From Methylorubrum suomiense (GTDB lineage: Bacteria > Pseudomonadota > Alphaproteobacteria > Rhizobiales > Beijerinckiaceae), in assembly GCF_022179765.1 (NCBI RefSeq), contig NZ_BPRE01000021.1, forward strand, positions 16,325 through 80,324: a DNA stretch of 64,000 nt, written 5' to 3'. The position numbers and the translations under genes were made by a program. Within the stretch, counting starts at the first letter, position 1, and each line of letters begins with the position of its first letter. Below the pieces are notes generated by a model. The model saw nothing but the letters and a program-made list of their open reading frames with translations. It searched no databases and had not been told where the DNA came from. Shown here piece after piece: positions 54,365 through 63,194 of the stretch.

Positions 54365-55554
54365 TCGCTCCCCACGTCGACCCGATGTCCGCACCGTCAT
54401 CCACCGCAGGATCACTGGTCGTGCCCGCCCGCATCGTCTCGATCGATGCCCTGCGCGGACTGGTGATGGTGCTGATGCTCCTCGACCACCTGCGCGAAAC
54501 GTGGTTCCTGCACGTACCGGTCGCCGATCCGATCGACGCGAGGACCGCCCTGCCGTCCCTGTATCTGGCCCGCCTCGCGGTCAGCCTGTGCGCGCCGATC
54601 TTCATCGCGCTGACGGGCGTGGCCGCCTACCTGTTCGGCACCCGGCATACCCTGGCGGAGACGCGCGCCTATCTGGTGAAGCGCGGTCTCGTGCTGATGG
54701 CCTTCGAGATCCTCTACCTCTCCGAGCTGTACTGGGGCGTGGCCAGCCCGACGCTCTGGCTCCAGGTGATTTGGTGCATCGGCGTGTGCATGATCGTCCT
54801 GGCGGCGCTGATCGGCCTGCCGCGCTTCGTTCTCCTCGCGGTCGGGCTCGTGATCGTGTGCGGTCACAACCTCCTCGACCCGATCCAACTCCGGCCCGAC
54901 CAGCCGCTGTTTCCCGTCTGGGCCATGCTGCACCAGCGCGACGTCATCGCGCTTCCGCTCGGGCTGGTTGCCAAGACGACCTATCCGGTGCTGCCCTGGA
55001 TCGGCGTCATCGTGCTCGGATACGCCATCGGCCCCTGGTTTCTGCCCGGCGTCGCCCTTCGCACGCGCGAGCGCCGTTTCGTGGTGCTCGGCGGCGCGAT
55101 GCTGGTCGTCTTCGTGCTGCTGCGCCTGACGAACGGCTACGGCGACACGCCCTGGTTCGTCGTCGAGGACAGCGCGCTGCGGACCGCAATGAGCTTCTTC
55201 GCGCTGACGAAGTATCCGCCGTCACTGCTGTTCCTGCTGCTGACCCTCGGGACCGGGGCGCTGCTGCTCGTCGCGCTGGAGCGGATCGGCAACCGCCCGC
55301 TCGTCGCGGCGCTAGCAGTGTTCGGCGGCGCGCCGATGTTCTTCTACCTGTTCCATCTAACGGTGCTGCGGCTGCTCTACCACGGCGCCTTCGCGATCTG
55401 GGGCGCGACCCAGGGCACCGTGTTCGGCGTCGCCGACTACGGGTGGGTTCTGGTGTGGTACGCTGGGCTGATCGTGCCCCTCTACCTGCCGACGGCCCGG
55501 TTCTCACGCTTCAAGGCGTCGAGGCGCGACATTGCTTGGCTCAAGTACCTGTAG
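54361..55554 (+). CDS. DUF1624/heparan-alpha-glucosaminide acetyltransferase-like membrane protein
   Basis: Predicted 397 residues from the ATG in the ATGA overlap with the upstream gene. It has about ten membrane helices. The start is family-typical: RIVSIDALRGLVMVLMLLDH, with the conserved His in LDHLRETWF, and then FIALTGVAAYLFGTR. Related proteins move acyl groups across the membrane, but many DUF1624 members have no known role. It closes the B12-riboswitch operon, so it may act on the same ligand or on the cell envelope. Immediately after it comes the right repeat copy. Confidence 0.85.
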   Translation: MIAPHVDPMSAPSSTAGSLVVPARIVSIDALRGLVMVLMLLDHLRETWFLHVPVADPIDARTALPSLYLARLAVSLCAPIFIALTGVAAYLFGTRHTLAETRAYLVKRGLVLMAFEILYLSELYWGVASPTLWLQVIWCIGVCMIVLAALIGLPRFVLLAVGLVIVCGHNLLDPIQLRPDQPLFPVWAMLHQRDVIALPLGLVAKTTYPVLPWIGVIVLGYAIGPWFLPGVALRTRERRFVVLGGAMLVVFVLLRLTNGYGDTPWFVVEDSALRTAMSFFALTKYPPSLLFLLLTLGTGALLLVALERIGNRPLVAALAVFGGAPMFFYLFHLTVLRLLYHGAFAIWGATQGTVFGVADYGWVLVWYAGLIVPLYLPTARFSRFKASRRDIAWLKYL

Positions 55555-56180
55555 GGTCTCAAGTCGATCGGTCTGGCCACGTGAAGGGCTGCTTGTGGCG
55601 CGAAGCCGAACAAGGAGGAGGCGAACTCCTGACCCGTTGCGGACTTTCGGCTGTTACCCCGTGGATGTCCGCTGCGCTTCGAAAGCTGCCCTGAGGGCCA
55701 ATTAATCCATGGGTGCTGCAGAGGTTTTTGGGGAGCCCGAAAAGGGCGATTTTCATGCATCCGCTCTCATTAGCCACGGGTGCAGCGTAAGCCACTGATT
55801 CATAGCGGCTTTGCCCCGTACACTCGGGGCGCCGCATTGTGCGATGAGCCGACCTTGGGCCGGCACGTACTGAACCGCCGCTGTGAACCGCCGCTTCCGA
55901 CCCTAATCGGACCCTCGTAAGGTCCGCTTGTGGCTGACTCGAATCGATCTAGACCCTTGGCATCACGTGCCTCGAATTTCTGATACAGACCCGCATGAGA
56001 CGACAAAAGCGTCTCACGGCGCCGCCTCGCTTGGGCATACCCGAACGGGCGTTGCACCACCGGTGTTTTACCCGTGAGTTTCGGCACGGCTAACTCGCTG
56101 GCGGGGCGCGTGGTGCCCGGTCGGTCGAAACTCTTGATTTATTAATATCCGGCGAGGCTTAAGTGCACATAGATCTAATA
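55555..56180. other. non-coding region with repeat and no supported gene
   Basis: About 630 bp. It contains the right repeat copy (55632-55851), then a GGACC-N7-GGTCC inverted repeat near 55916 and a stretch that turns AT-rich toward 56130-56180. Short open frames here overlap the repeat and are not credible. Confidence 0.5.
55632..55851 (+). repeat. right copy of about 220-bp imperfect direct repeat
   Basis: Same order of landmarks as at 47722-47942: ACCCGTTGCGGAC, CGAAAAGGGC (55738), TTTTCATGCATCC, AGCCACGGGTGCAGCGTAA and GCGGCTTTGCCCC. Orientation is the same as the left copy, 7909 bp apart over the best-kept part. Confidence 0.8.
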
Positions 56181-56858
56181 TTAATTGCGCCCAGTTGACA
56201 AAATGTTATCTACATCTTCGCTAAACGATTTGAGCATCTCTAATCTACTAAGGTTGAGCAAAGCATCGAACAGTGGGCGTGCCGTGTCTGCGACCGTGAA
56301 GCCGGGAGTGGATAGCGTCAGGTCCGGCGCCGCGGGCCGTTCGTATGGCGCAGAAATACCGGTGAAATCCGAAATCAATCCGGCGCGTGCCCGGTCATAG
56401 AGCCCCTTCGGGTCGCGCGCTTCGCAGACTGCCAGCGGGGTATCGATGAAGACTTCCAAGAAGGGGATATCGCCCGCAAGCACCCGCGCTGCCTGTCGTT
56501 CGGCCTGAAATGGCGAAATCAGCGAGACGATTACGACGAGGCCGGCGTCCGCCATCAGCCGAGCAGTTTCGGCAGCTCGCCGAATGTTCTCCACCCGATC
56601 GGCTGCGGTAAAGCCGAGGTCGCGGCTAAGCCCGTGACGCAGGTTATCGCCGTCGAGCACCATGCTGCTGCGACCAGCCTCGGTGAGTGCCCGGTCAACG
56701 GCGTTGGCGACGCTCGACTTGCCAGCACCCGAGAGACCGGTCAGCCAAGCGATAACGGGACGCTGTCCCATCCGCTCCCATCTTACCTCGCGCGGCTGCA
56801 GCGGCTGCGGTGTCAAATTCGTGCCTATCTCATGCAAAGTGCTAAACCGATCTCCCAC
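56181..56858 (-). CDS. cysC: adenylylsulfate (APS) kinase
   Basis: Predicted 225 residues. Walker A is WLTGLSGAGKSSVANAV (about 39-55). Then VLDGDNLRHGLSRDLGFT, ENIRRAAETARLMADAG, VVIVSLISPF and VFIDTPLAVCEARDPKGLY are all CysC signatures. It phosphorylates APS to PAPS, the sulfate donor. Its start overlaps the 3' end of the sulfotransferase gene by 17 bp, so the PAPS maker and user are coupled. AT-richer than the surrounding genome, fitting transferred DNA. Confidence 0.93.
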   Translation of the reverse strand: MGDRFSTLHEIGTNLTPQPLQPREVRWERMGQRPVIAWLTGLSGAGKSSVANAVDRALTEAGRSSMVLDGDNLRHGLSRDLGFTAADRVENIRRAAETARLMADAGLVVIVSLISPFQAERQAARVLAGDIPFLEVFIDTPLAVCEARDPKGLYDRARAGLISDFTGISAPYERPAAPDLTLSTPGFTVADTARPLFDALLNLSRLEMLKSFSEDVDNILSTGRN

Positions 56859-57882
56859 GTGCCCTCGAAATCAAATAATCACTAATATTCGATATGCGGT
56901 GCCGATTTGCAAAAAAAGCTCTAATAACATTGATCGGCAGCAAGCATAGCTCGCTCATTATATAAATATAACTCTTTTGAGCGGTGCCGCCCTGATAGTT
57001 AAGAGCCGCCATGGTGCGGCCCGTGACCATTTCGATGAGGCCGATCTCCTTCTCGGACAATGTCTTCTTCCAGCGCCGGCTCGGTTCGTCGGAAACGCCG
57101 CGAACCGTGCCGGCATCCGTATAGGAACTGTTCACCTGCATGATGTCGAGCATGTTGGGCGAATAGGGCAGATCGAGCCAAGTACAGAGCGGTCTGATCG
57201 TCCCACTCGGGTCACTCAACAGATCCTCGAATTTCAAAAAGTAGATCGCATTCTCACCATGCCTCGTTCGGGCTGCAACGGCCGACTTTACGGCGCTGTT
57301 CCACATCAAGCACTGAATGAGGAGGCTGTAGGACTTTCGGACCCGATCTTCTTCTGCCTTGAGCCGGCCTTTCATGTCTTCGTCAAGGCTCTGCCCTTCG
57401 AACCACCGGTTTTTCCAATCTCGATATGACGCGACGACGCCCCTCGGATCGCGATGACAGAAAATGATCCGAGCTGACGGATAGGCGCGTCGAATGTCGT
57501 CGATTCGAAAAACGTGCCGTGGGGTTTTCTCGCCCCAGAACGGCAGCCAGTCAGGCATTTTCGCCCTGCAATGCTCTTCGAACATCTCGTCTGCGGACCG
57601 AGCTCGGACACCGTGCCGATGCGTGATCGCCACGTGGGCCGGACTGGCCGCCGGATATCGGTGCAAGCCGTAGGCGTGATGCTGCAGAGCTTCGAAATAT
57701 GCTGTGACGAGACCAGCATCCTGCGCATCGCACTCGCCATCGGGGCGTTTGAGGCGCGGGCGCAAATCGTCGAAATAATGCGTCTCTTTCGAGATATGGA
57801 CCGACGGGCAATTGTTGAGGATCGAGCGAGTGAGTTCCGTACCACTGCGCGATGGGCCGACGATGAAAATCGGGATCGACAT
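56842..57882 (-). CDS. PAPS-dependent sulfotransferase
   Basis: Predicted 346 residues. IFIVGPSRSGTELTRSIL (about 5-22) is the 5'-phosphosulfate-binding loop. IIFCHRDPRGVVASYRDWKN is the 3'-phosphate-binding segment with the Arg and Ser-like contacts. FLKFEDLLSDPSGTIRPLC follows as in the Sulfotransfer_3 group. It moves sulfate from PAPS to a hydroxyl of an unknown acceptor, likely a glycan or lipid since a glycosyltransferase gene lies directly upstream. Lower GC than neighbours. Confidence 0.92.
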   Translation of the reverse strand: MSIPIFIVGPSRSGTELTRSILNNCPSVHISKETHYFDDLRPRLKRPDGECDAQDAGLVTAYFEALQHHAYGLHRYPAASPAHVAITHRHGVRARSADEMFEEHCRAKMPDWLPFWGEKTPRHVFRIDDIRRAYPSARIIFCHRDPRGVVASYRDWKNRWFEGQSLDEDMKGRLKAEEDRVRKSYSLLIQCLMWNSAVKSAVAARTRHGENAIYFLKFEDLLSDPSGTIRPLCTWLDLPYSPNMLDIMQVNSSYTDAGTVRGVSDEPSRRWKKTLSEKEIGLIEMVTGRTMAALNYQGGTAQKSYIYIMSELCLLPINVIRAFFANRHRISNISDYLISRARGRSV

Positions 57883-58815
57883 TCAATGCGCTCTCGAACT
57901 CTGGTCTTTGCCCCATTCGTACGTTCTTAAAGGCGTCGTGTACGCCCAGATACGTCCAATCATCACACCCAGAATATAAATCGCGACTTTCGGCCAAGGC
58001 TGCGAGCCTACGATCGTCGGACCGGATGGCGCTACAGCCTCGCGCGGTTGGTAACCGAGCGACCGAAGCTGCCGCAGGCCGAGCGCGATGCGCCGTCTGA
58101 CACGGATGATCGGTCGCCATCTCGTCGGCAATCTAACAATGATCTGGATCTCGTCCGCGATGATCCGCTCCTCCGGCGGAACGGAAAGGCGCATGAACGT
58201 ATCGTCGGCTAGAACATCCGGCATCTCTCCCCAGCATGCCCGGCCTTTCTCGGAAAGGCCGATGACGTACTGGAAAGCGCCGTTCCGTATATAGTTTGAA
58301 TTGATCCACACGTCGTTGAACGCTTTCGCGAAGCAGGTCGCCCCCTCGTAGCGAAACGCCGCTCGAGGGCTAATCATCATCGCGTTCGACGTGGCGAGGC
58401 GCGCAGCGAGACGGGAGAGATCGGATCCTCGGATCTCGACATCGGCGTCGACGTAAAAGCGCGGAAACCGGTCGGTGATCGCCTCTGCGGCTCGGATGCC
58501 GCGCGCCTTGCCAGGTCGGATTGTCTCGACCGTACGAATGCGCGCATCCGAAACGCTGGCGACGATCGTCGCACTCGCATCGGTGCAGCCGTTCAGCGCC
58601 ACGACGACCTGCGCATCCGGTGGCAAGCCGTCGCGAATGAGGCGGAGAAAGCGCTCAAGCACAGCGGCTTCATTGTAGACGGGTACGATGACGGCAAAAC
58701 CCACGGATGCGTAGGATGTCTTGGCAGGATCGACTTCGCAATTTGAAGCGTCTTCGGACAATTGCAACTCAATCAGCTCCAGCGCCGCTTCTATCGGTCT
58801 CGTATATTCCAGCAA
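57883..58815 (-). CDS. glycosyltransferase family 2
   Basis: Predicted 310 residues. AVIVPVYNEAAVLERFLRLI (about 41-60) is the GT-A N-terminus. VVVALNGCTDASATIVA and the DxD-like RFYVDADVEI bind sugar nucleotide and metal. LADDTFMRLSVPPEERI holds the ED-like acceptor region. One C-terminal helix (VAIYILGVMIGRIWAYT) may anchor it in the membrane. It ends directly at the sulfotransferase start and precedes cysC, so the three probably make a sulfated sugar or glycolipid. Confidence 0.9.
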   Translation of the reverse strand: MLEYTRPIEAALELIELQLSEDASNCEVDPAKTSYASVGFAVIVPVYNEAAVLERFLRLIRDGLPPDAQVVVALNGCTDASATIVASVSDARIRTVETIRPGKARGIRAAEAITDRFPRFYVDADVEIRGSDLSRLAARLATSNAMMISPRAAFRYEGATCFAKAFNDVWINSNYIRNGAFQYVIGLSEKGRACWGEMPDVLADDTFMRLSVPPEERIIADEIQIIVRLPTRWRPIIRVRRRIALGLRQLRSLGYQPREAVAPSGPTIVGSQPWPKVAIYILGVMIGRIWAYTTPLRTYEWGKDQSSRAH

Positions 58816-59544
58816 TCCTGTTTGATCCGGATCGTGGTCATTCTGCGTCCATGAACGGAGGACAGCCGACGAAGACTAAACAGCGATGAGCGGTCGGATC
58901 AAGGGCGGTGACCGAAGGTACGACTATAGCAAAGTGCGTAGCGAAGCTATTATTGCGTCTTCCGCGGCAATTGCAATGTCCCTTCGAAAGGGCTCCAATG
59001 TTGGGGCCGCCGCTATTGCCGGAGCGAAGATTATTGGTTTCTATTGCTACCCGCGGACTATATGTTAGACATGAAAACAGCTTCGGCACATCGTTGTTGG
59101 GTCTCAACTTCGTACTTGCAAGGACTGTATTGATGGCCTTAGTGCGATCGATGTGTGCAGACTACACAATCGTCTAGAACTCATGCCAACCGTAGGACAA
59201 CAATCCCCGCTCAAAATTTTCGAAAATAACGTTTATCGAAAGTCTCGATCTGTTCAGAAGCGCACATGCTGCGTTGCGCTCGGTTCCGTAAGCGCCCCTG
59301 GTGCGAATATTGGGAAACGTGGACTGCGTCCGCTTCCAGGCGTCGAGCTACTCCCCGCTCCCCACCCGATGCGGTCCCTGAGAAGGTCCGCTTCCAGGCT
59401 GTTGACCCACCCGTGCCCTAGTTAGGGCCAACGAGATGTCGAGCCGGAACTCAACATTCGACTGGCGGGAACAACCTGCATCTATCGGTGCGTTCCGATC
59501 CCCACGGGGATGGGCGTAGAACGTGAAGTTGGGGAGAGGGACGA
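58816..59544. other. accessory intergenic region, low coding potential
   Basis: About 730 bp. Open frames here (for example 58886-59068) have no recognisable pattern. Around 59324-59400 there is a fragment of the same dispersed repeat family (CCGCTCCCCACCCGATGCGG). A GGGGAGAGGGA ribosome site ends the region, 5 bp before the next GTG start. Confidence 0.45.
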
Positions 59545-60339
59545 GTGAGTGGATTGGCCCGGCACCCCTCCCGTCTTTGGATCGTGCGGCACGGCGAAAG
59601 TGCCGGAAATGTCGCCCGCGACGCCGCGCACGCGGCCAACGCCCACCGCATCGACATCACTGAACGCGATATGGATGTGCCGCTGAGCGGGCTAGGTCTC
59701 GAGCAGTCCGAGGCATTAGGACGGTGGTTCGCCGCGCGACCCGAATCGGAGCGTCCGAACCTCGTCCTCGCATCATCCTATCGCCGCGCGCTCCAGACCG
59801 CTGAGGCGATCCGGGCGAGTGGTGGCCTCGCAGCCGGAACGCCCGCGACGCTCATCGATGAGCGGCTGCGCGAGAAGGAATTTGGCATCCTCGACCGACT
59901 GACTCGCGCGGGTATCGAGGCTCTGCATCCCGAACAAGCCGCTCTGCGGGCGGACCTCGGTAAGTTCTACCACCGCCCACCCGGCGGCGAGAGTTGGTGC
60001 GATGTGATCCTCCGGCTGCGCGGGGTGCTCGATACCATCGCCCTCCATCATGCCGGCCAACGGGTGCTCGTGGTGGCGCACCAAGTCGTCGTGCTTTGCA
60101 TGCGCTACCTGCTGGAGAATTTGGACGAAGCCAGCATCCTCGCCATCGATGCCGAGGGCGATGTCACCAATTGCGGCGTGACAGACTACGCCTACGATCC
60201 GCATCATCCGCCCTCCGGGGGGATGACGCTCACGCACTACAATTTCGTTGCCCCCCTCACTGCAGGGGGCACACCCGTAACCTCCGAACCCGCCCCCGAA
60301 GGCCCGGATGAGTTAGGCCGCGTGGCGAACCATACATAA
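59545..60339 (+). CDS. histidine phosphatase family protein (phosphoglycerate mutase-like)
   Basis: Predicted 264 residues, GTG start with a GGGGAGAGGGA site. LWIVRHGESAGNVA holds the catalytic H16 of the RHG motif; PLSGLGLEQSEALG and the second catalytic His in VLVVAHQVVVLCMRYLL complete the branch 1 pattern. The acid region is ERLREKEFGILD. It acts on a phosphorylated small molecule that cannot be named. It ends 13 bp before a gene for NAD(P)HX dehydratase, so the two are one unit. Confidence 0.9.
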   Translation: MSGLARHPSRLWIVRHGESAGNVARDAAHAANAHRIDITERDMDVPLSGLGLEQSEALGRWFAARPESERPNLVLASSYRRALQTAEAIRASGGLAAGTPATLIDERLREKEFGILDRLTRAGIEALHPEQAALRADLGKFYHRPPGGESWCDVILRLRGVLDTIALHHAGQRVLVVAHQVVVLCMRYLLENLDEASILAIDAEGDVTNCGVTDYAYDPHHPPSGGMTLTHYNFVAPLTAGGTPVTSEPAPEGPDELGRVANHT

Positions 60340-60352
60340 GGTGGATGGGCCG

Positions 60353-61249
60353 ATGGCTGAGCAGAGCGACAGTGCCGATCCGATCACCGAGCGCCTTCTG
60401 CGCGGCATGCCCCCGCCGCCACCCTCGTCTGACAGCAAGGACGGCCGTGGTCGCGTCCTCGTGTTGGGAGGCTGCCGAGAGTTGCCCGGGGCAATTCGCC
60501 TTTCGGCCGAGGCGGCGATGCGCGTCGGCGCGGGCAAGCTTCAGATCGCGGTTTGCCGCGACGTAGCGGTGCCTTTGGGACTACTGGTGCCTGAGGCGAT
60601 GGTCGTCGGCCTTCAGCAGACCGAGGCAGGCGGCATATCGCGATCCAACGCGGACGAGGTTTCGAAGCGGGCGGAACGCTGCGACGCGGTTCTCCTCGGC
60701 CCGGGGATGAGCGAAGATGCCGAAACGAGGGCCATCGTTGCGGCGGTTTTACGTGCGTCGGGCACGACATCCCTCGTGCTCGATGCAGGCGCCTTGTGCG
60801 TCCTGAGTGACGAGCCCGGCTTGACGAAAGGGCTGGCAACACCGGCCGTCATCACCCCGCATACCGGAGAAATGGCCGGGCTGCTCGGACGGCAGCGCGA
60901 GACGATCGAGGCCGATCCGTTGGCTGCCGCGCGAGAAGCGACCGAACGGTTCGGGACCCTGACGGTGATGAAGGGTGGCGCCACCTACATCGTCGCACCG
61001 AACGGTGGTGCGTGGTGCTACGAGGGGGGCCATGTCGGCCTGGCGACGTCGGGCTCGGGCGACACTCTGGCTGGGCTGATCGTTGGTTTGCTCGCCCGCG
61101 GTGCCGATCCTGTTACGGCGGCCGTTTGGGGGGTGTACTGCCATGGTGAGGCTGGGCGGCGCCTTGCTCGGCGACACGGCGGCATTGGGTTCCTCGCGCG
61201 GGAAATTCCGACTGAGATCCCCAGCATTCTCGCCGAAATTCTAGTCTAA
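60353..61249 (+). CDS. nnrD: ADP-dependent (or ATP-dependent) NAD(P)H-hydrate dehydratase, stand-alone
   Basis: Predicted 298 residues from the ATG at 60353 (an AAGGTGG site precedes it; GTG at 60341 is the alternative). The ribokinase-like fold shows GRVLVLGGCRELPGAIRLSA, AVLLGPGMSEDAETRA, VLDAGAL, TPHTGEMAGLLG, VMKGGATYIV and the nucleotide loop TSGSGDTLAGLIVGLLA. It repairs hydrated NAD(P)H. Most bacteria carry an epimerase domain fused in front (NnrE); here only the dehydratase is present, so the epimerase must be elsewhere or absent. Confidence 0.9.
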   Translation: MAEQSDSADPITERLLRGMPPPPPSSDSKDGRGRVLVLGGCRELPGAIRLSAEAAMRVGAGKLQIAVCRDVAVPLGLLVPEAMVVGLQQTEAGGISRSNADEVSKRAERCDAVLLGPGMSEDAETRAIVAAVLRASGTTSLVLDAGALCVLSDEPGLTKGLATPAVITPHTGEMAGLLGRQRETIEADPLAAAREATERFGTLTVMKGGATYIVAPNGGAWCYEGGHVGLATSGSGDTLAGLIVGLLARGADPVTAAVWGVYCHGEAGRRLARRHGGIGFLAREIPTEIPSILAEILV

Positions 61250-61286
61250 ATGTTTGGTCCCGGCATTTGACGGGGCGGACTCATTC

Positions 61287-61610
61287 TCAACGAGCAGGTT
61301 TCAGCCCCCGTACGCGTGCGAAGCCGACCAGTTTGCGTGCGTCTTCATCCCAAAGTGCGAGGTTCAGGCAGCCCAGGCTCTCGCGCAGCGTCAAGCGTCC
61401 GACGTGACCGAGGATCTCGTGGCCATCCAGGCATTCTTGCAGACGGTGGTTCGGAATGCGGCTGTTGAGATGGTAGACGTGGTGCAGGCTGGCATTGCCG
61501 GTGAACCATTACAGGACGTGCGGCAGAACGTAGTACGAACTGCCGCCCAGCTCCGCGCGGTGGAAGTCCCAGGTGTCGGCCTCCTCCCAGACGGCCTCCT
61601 CGTACTGGTG
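61287..61610 (-). pseudogene. fatty acid desaturase, decayed C-terminal fragment with an in-frame stop
   Basis: Reading the minus strand from 61610 to the stop at 61287-61289 gives HQYEEAVWEEADTWDFHRAE, then SSYYVLPHVL, a TAA at 61509-61511, WFTGNASLHHVYHLNSRIPN, HRLQECLD and LNLALWDEDARKLVGFARV. HxxHH-type and WFTGN-LHH-HHL-SRIP segments are those of membrane fatty acid desaturases (COG3239). The TAA stands where related proteins have Gln or Arg. The upstream histidine boxes are missing, so the gene is dead and truncated. Confidence 0.75.
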
Positions 61611-61833
61611 GCCGGCCGCCGCCTGACGGCGAACCACCAGATCCTCGATGCGGGTGGCGCGAAGCGTCTGATGCCCCTGGTGGTCCAGCGGCGCCTCGGC
61701 GCCTTTCGGCCGTCGATCGCAGTGGGGCGCTGACCGTGGACGCCGCCCTTGCTCGCCCGCTCGGACGCGTTCCGACGCGCTTGTCCGTCGTCGGCGCCGT
61801 CCTCACCAATCACATGGGAGGAGATCAGGAAGG

Positions 61834-62082
61834 ATGACGACCCTCCCGCTCGGCATCGCTCCCCGCGTCCTCAGACGCGACCAAGCAGCTGAGTATTGCG
61901 GTTGCGATTCGCTGAGCGCCTTCGCGGATTGGCAGCGGCGTGGGATCGTCCCGCCGCCCATTCCAGGCACCACAAAGTGGGACCGCAACCTGATCGATCG
62001 CTGGCTTGATCGCCGCTCCGGCCTGCTGTCCGATGGTGGAGCATCGGCTGCGGAAGAATGGCTGGCTCAGCATGCACGTTAG
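61834..62082 (+). CDS. AlpA/excisionase-like DNA-binding protein
   Basis: Predicted 82 residues. APRVLRRDQAAEYCGCDSLS and FADWQRRGIVPPPIPGTTKW with DRNLIDRWLDRRSG form the winged-helix pattern of AlpA or MerR-like excisionases. Its end overlaps the integrase start by 11 bp, so the two are expressed together. It likely controls recombination direction or the integrase gene. Confidence 0.75.
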   Translation: MTTLPLGIAPRVLRRDQAAEYCGCDSLSAFADWQRRGIVPPPIPGTTKWDRNLIDRWLDRRSGLLSDGGASAAEEWLAQHAR

Positions 62083-63157
62083 GCTGAAGGGCGTGAAGCG
62101 GGTTCGCAAGCGGCTCGCGGATGGGACAATCAGGCTCTACCACTATGACCGGGCGACCATGACGCCGATCGCCGGCACGCCTGGAACATCCGAGTTTGCC
62201 GCGTCCCAGGCTGAGGCCGGGCGTGCGAAGGCCCAGACCCGAAGTGCCGGGACGGTCGAGTGGCTGATCCGTCAATATCGGCAGTCAGGCGTCTGGAAGC
62301 GTCTCGCAGCCTCCACCCGCGAGATCGGCAATCTCAATCTCAAGGCTGTCGAGGAAAAGTGGGGCGCCATGCCGATCGAGGCGCTCACCATCGTGCCGCG
62401 GCCTGGGGTGCCCAGTGCGCGCACGCTGCTGCTGGACTGGCACGAGGGCCTTGCGGAGACACACCCGCGCGCAGCTGACGCAAAGCTATCCGCCTTCAAC
62501 GGTGTGCTGGCTTGGGCTGTCGATAAGGGACACATCCCCCGCAACCCGATCGGGACGTTCACCCGCGCCTACCGCGCGAACCGAGCCGACCTGATCTGGC
62601 TGCCGGAGAACATCGCGTCCTTCGAAAGTGTCGCGAGCCCCAAGATGCACCTTGCCATGATGCTCGCGCTCCACACCGGGCAGCGCCAGGGCGACCTTCT
62701 TACGCTCCCGTGGTCCGCCTACGATGGAGAGGCGATCACGCTGCGCCAGGGGAAGACGCGGAAACTGGTCTACGTGCCGACCACGGCTGCCCTCCAGGTA
62801 GCGCTCGCCTCAGCGCCTCGCCGTTCCCCCACGATCCTGACAATGGCGTCGGGCCGCCCTTGGCTGAAACGCCACTTCCATACGATTTGGACGGAGACGG
62901 TGAAGGCGGCCGGCATCGCCGACGATCTCCATTTTCATGACCTGCGGGGAACGGCAGTGACCATGCTGGCCGAGGCCGGCTGCACGGTGCCGGAGATCGC
63001 GACGATCACCGGACATTCTCAAGCCCACGCGCAGAAGATCCTCGACCGTTATCTGGCCCGAACCCGAACCCGAACGCTCGCGCGAAGCGCCATTGCGAAG
63101 CTGGAAGACCACCGCCGCACAAGGCAGATGGAAACCAAAACGGAAACCGGGGCCTGA
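62072..63157 (+). CDS. tyrosine recombinase (phage-type integrase)
   Basis: Predicted 361 residues from the ATG at 62072. The N-terminal SAM-like DNA-binding domain spans about 60-165. The catalytic domain has R205 (HTGQRQGDLL), a Lys in RQGKTRKLVYVP, H289 and R292 (HFHDLRGTAVTML), H315 (ITGHSQ) and Y327 (ILDRYLAR), so all active residues are present. It ends 38 bp from the 3' end of tRNA-Pro on the side where integration into that end would place it. A functional integrase of a genomic island is likely. Confidence 0.93.
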   Translation: MHVRLKGVKRVRKRLADGTIRLYHYDRATMTPIAGTPGTSEFAASQAEAGRAKAQTRSAGTVEWLIRQYRQSGVWKRLAASTREIGNLNLKAVEEKWGAMPIEALTIVPRPGVPSARTLLLDWHEGLAETHPRAADAKLSAFNGVLAWAVDKGHIPRNPIGTFTRAYRANRADLIWLPENIASFESVASPKMHLAMMLALHTGQRQGDLLTLPWSAYDGEAITLRQGKTRKLVYVPTTAALQVALASAPRRSPTILTMASGRPWLKRHFHTIWTETVKAAGIADDLHFHDLRGTAVTMLAEAGCTVPEIATITGHSQAHAQKILDRYLARTRTRTLARSAIAKLEDHRRTRQMETKTETGA

Positions 63158-63194
63158 CCCATCGGTCAGACCCCGGCTAAACCCTTGAAACTTA

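Noticed and set aside
61254..61733. 159-codon plus-strand frame
   Set aside because: The minus strand of the same DNA reads as a decayed fatty acid desaturase, so the plus frame is a shadow.
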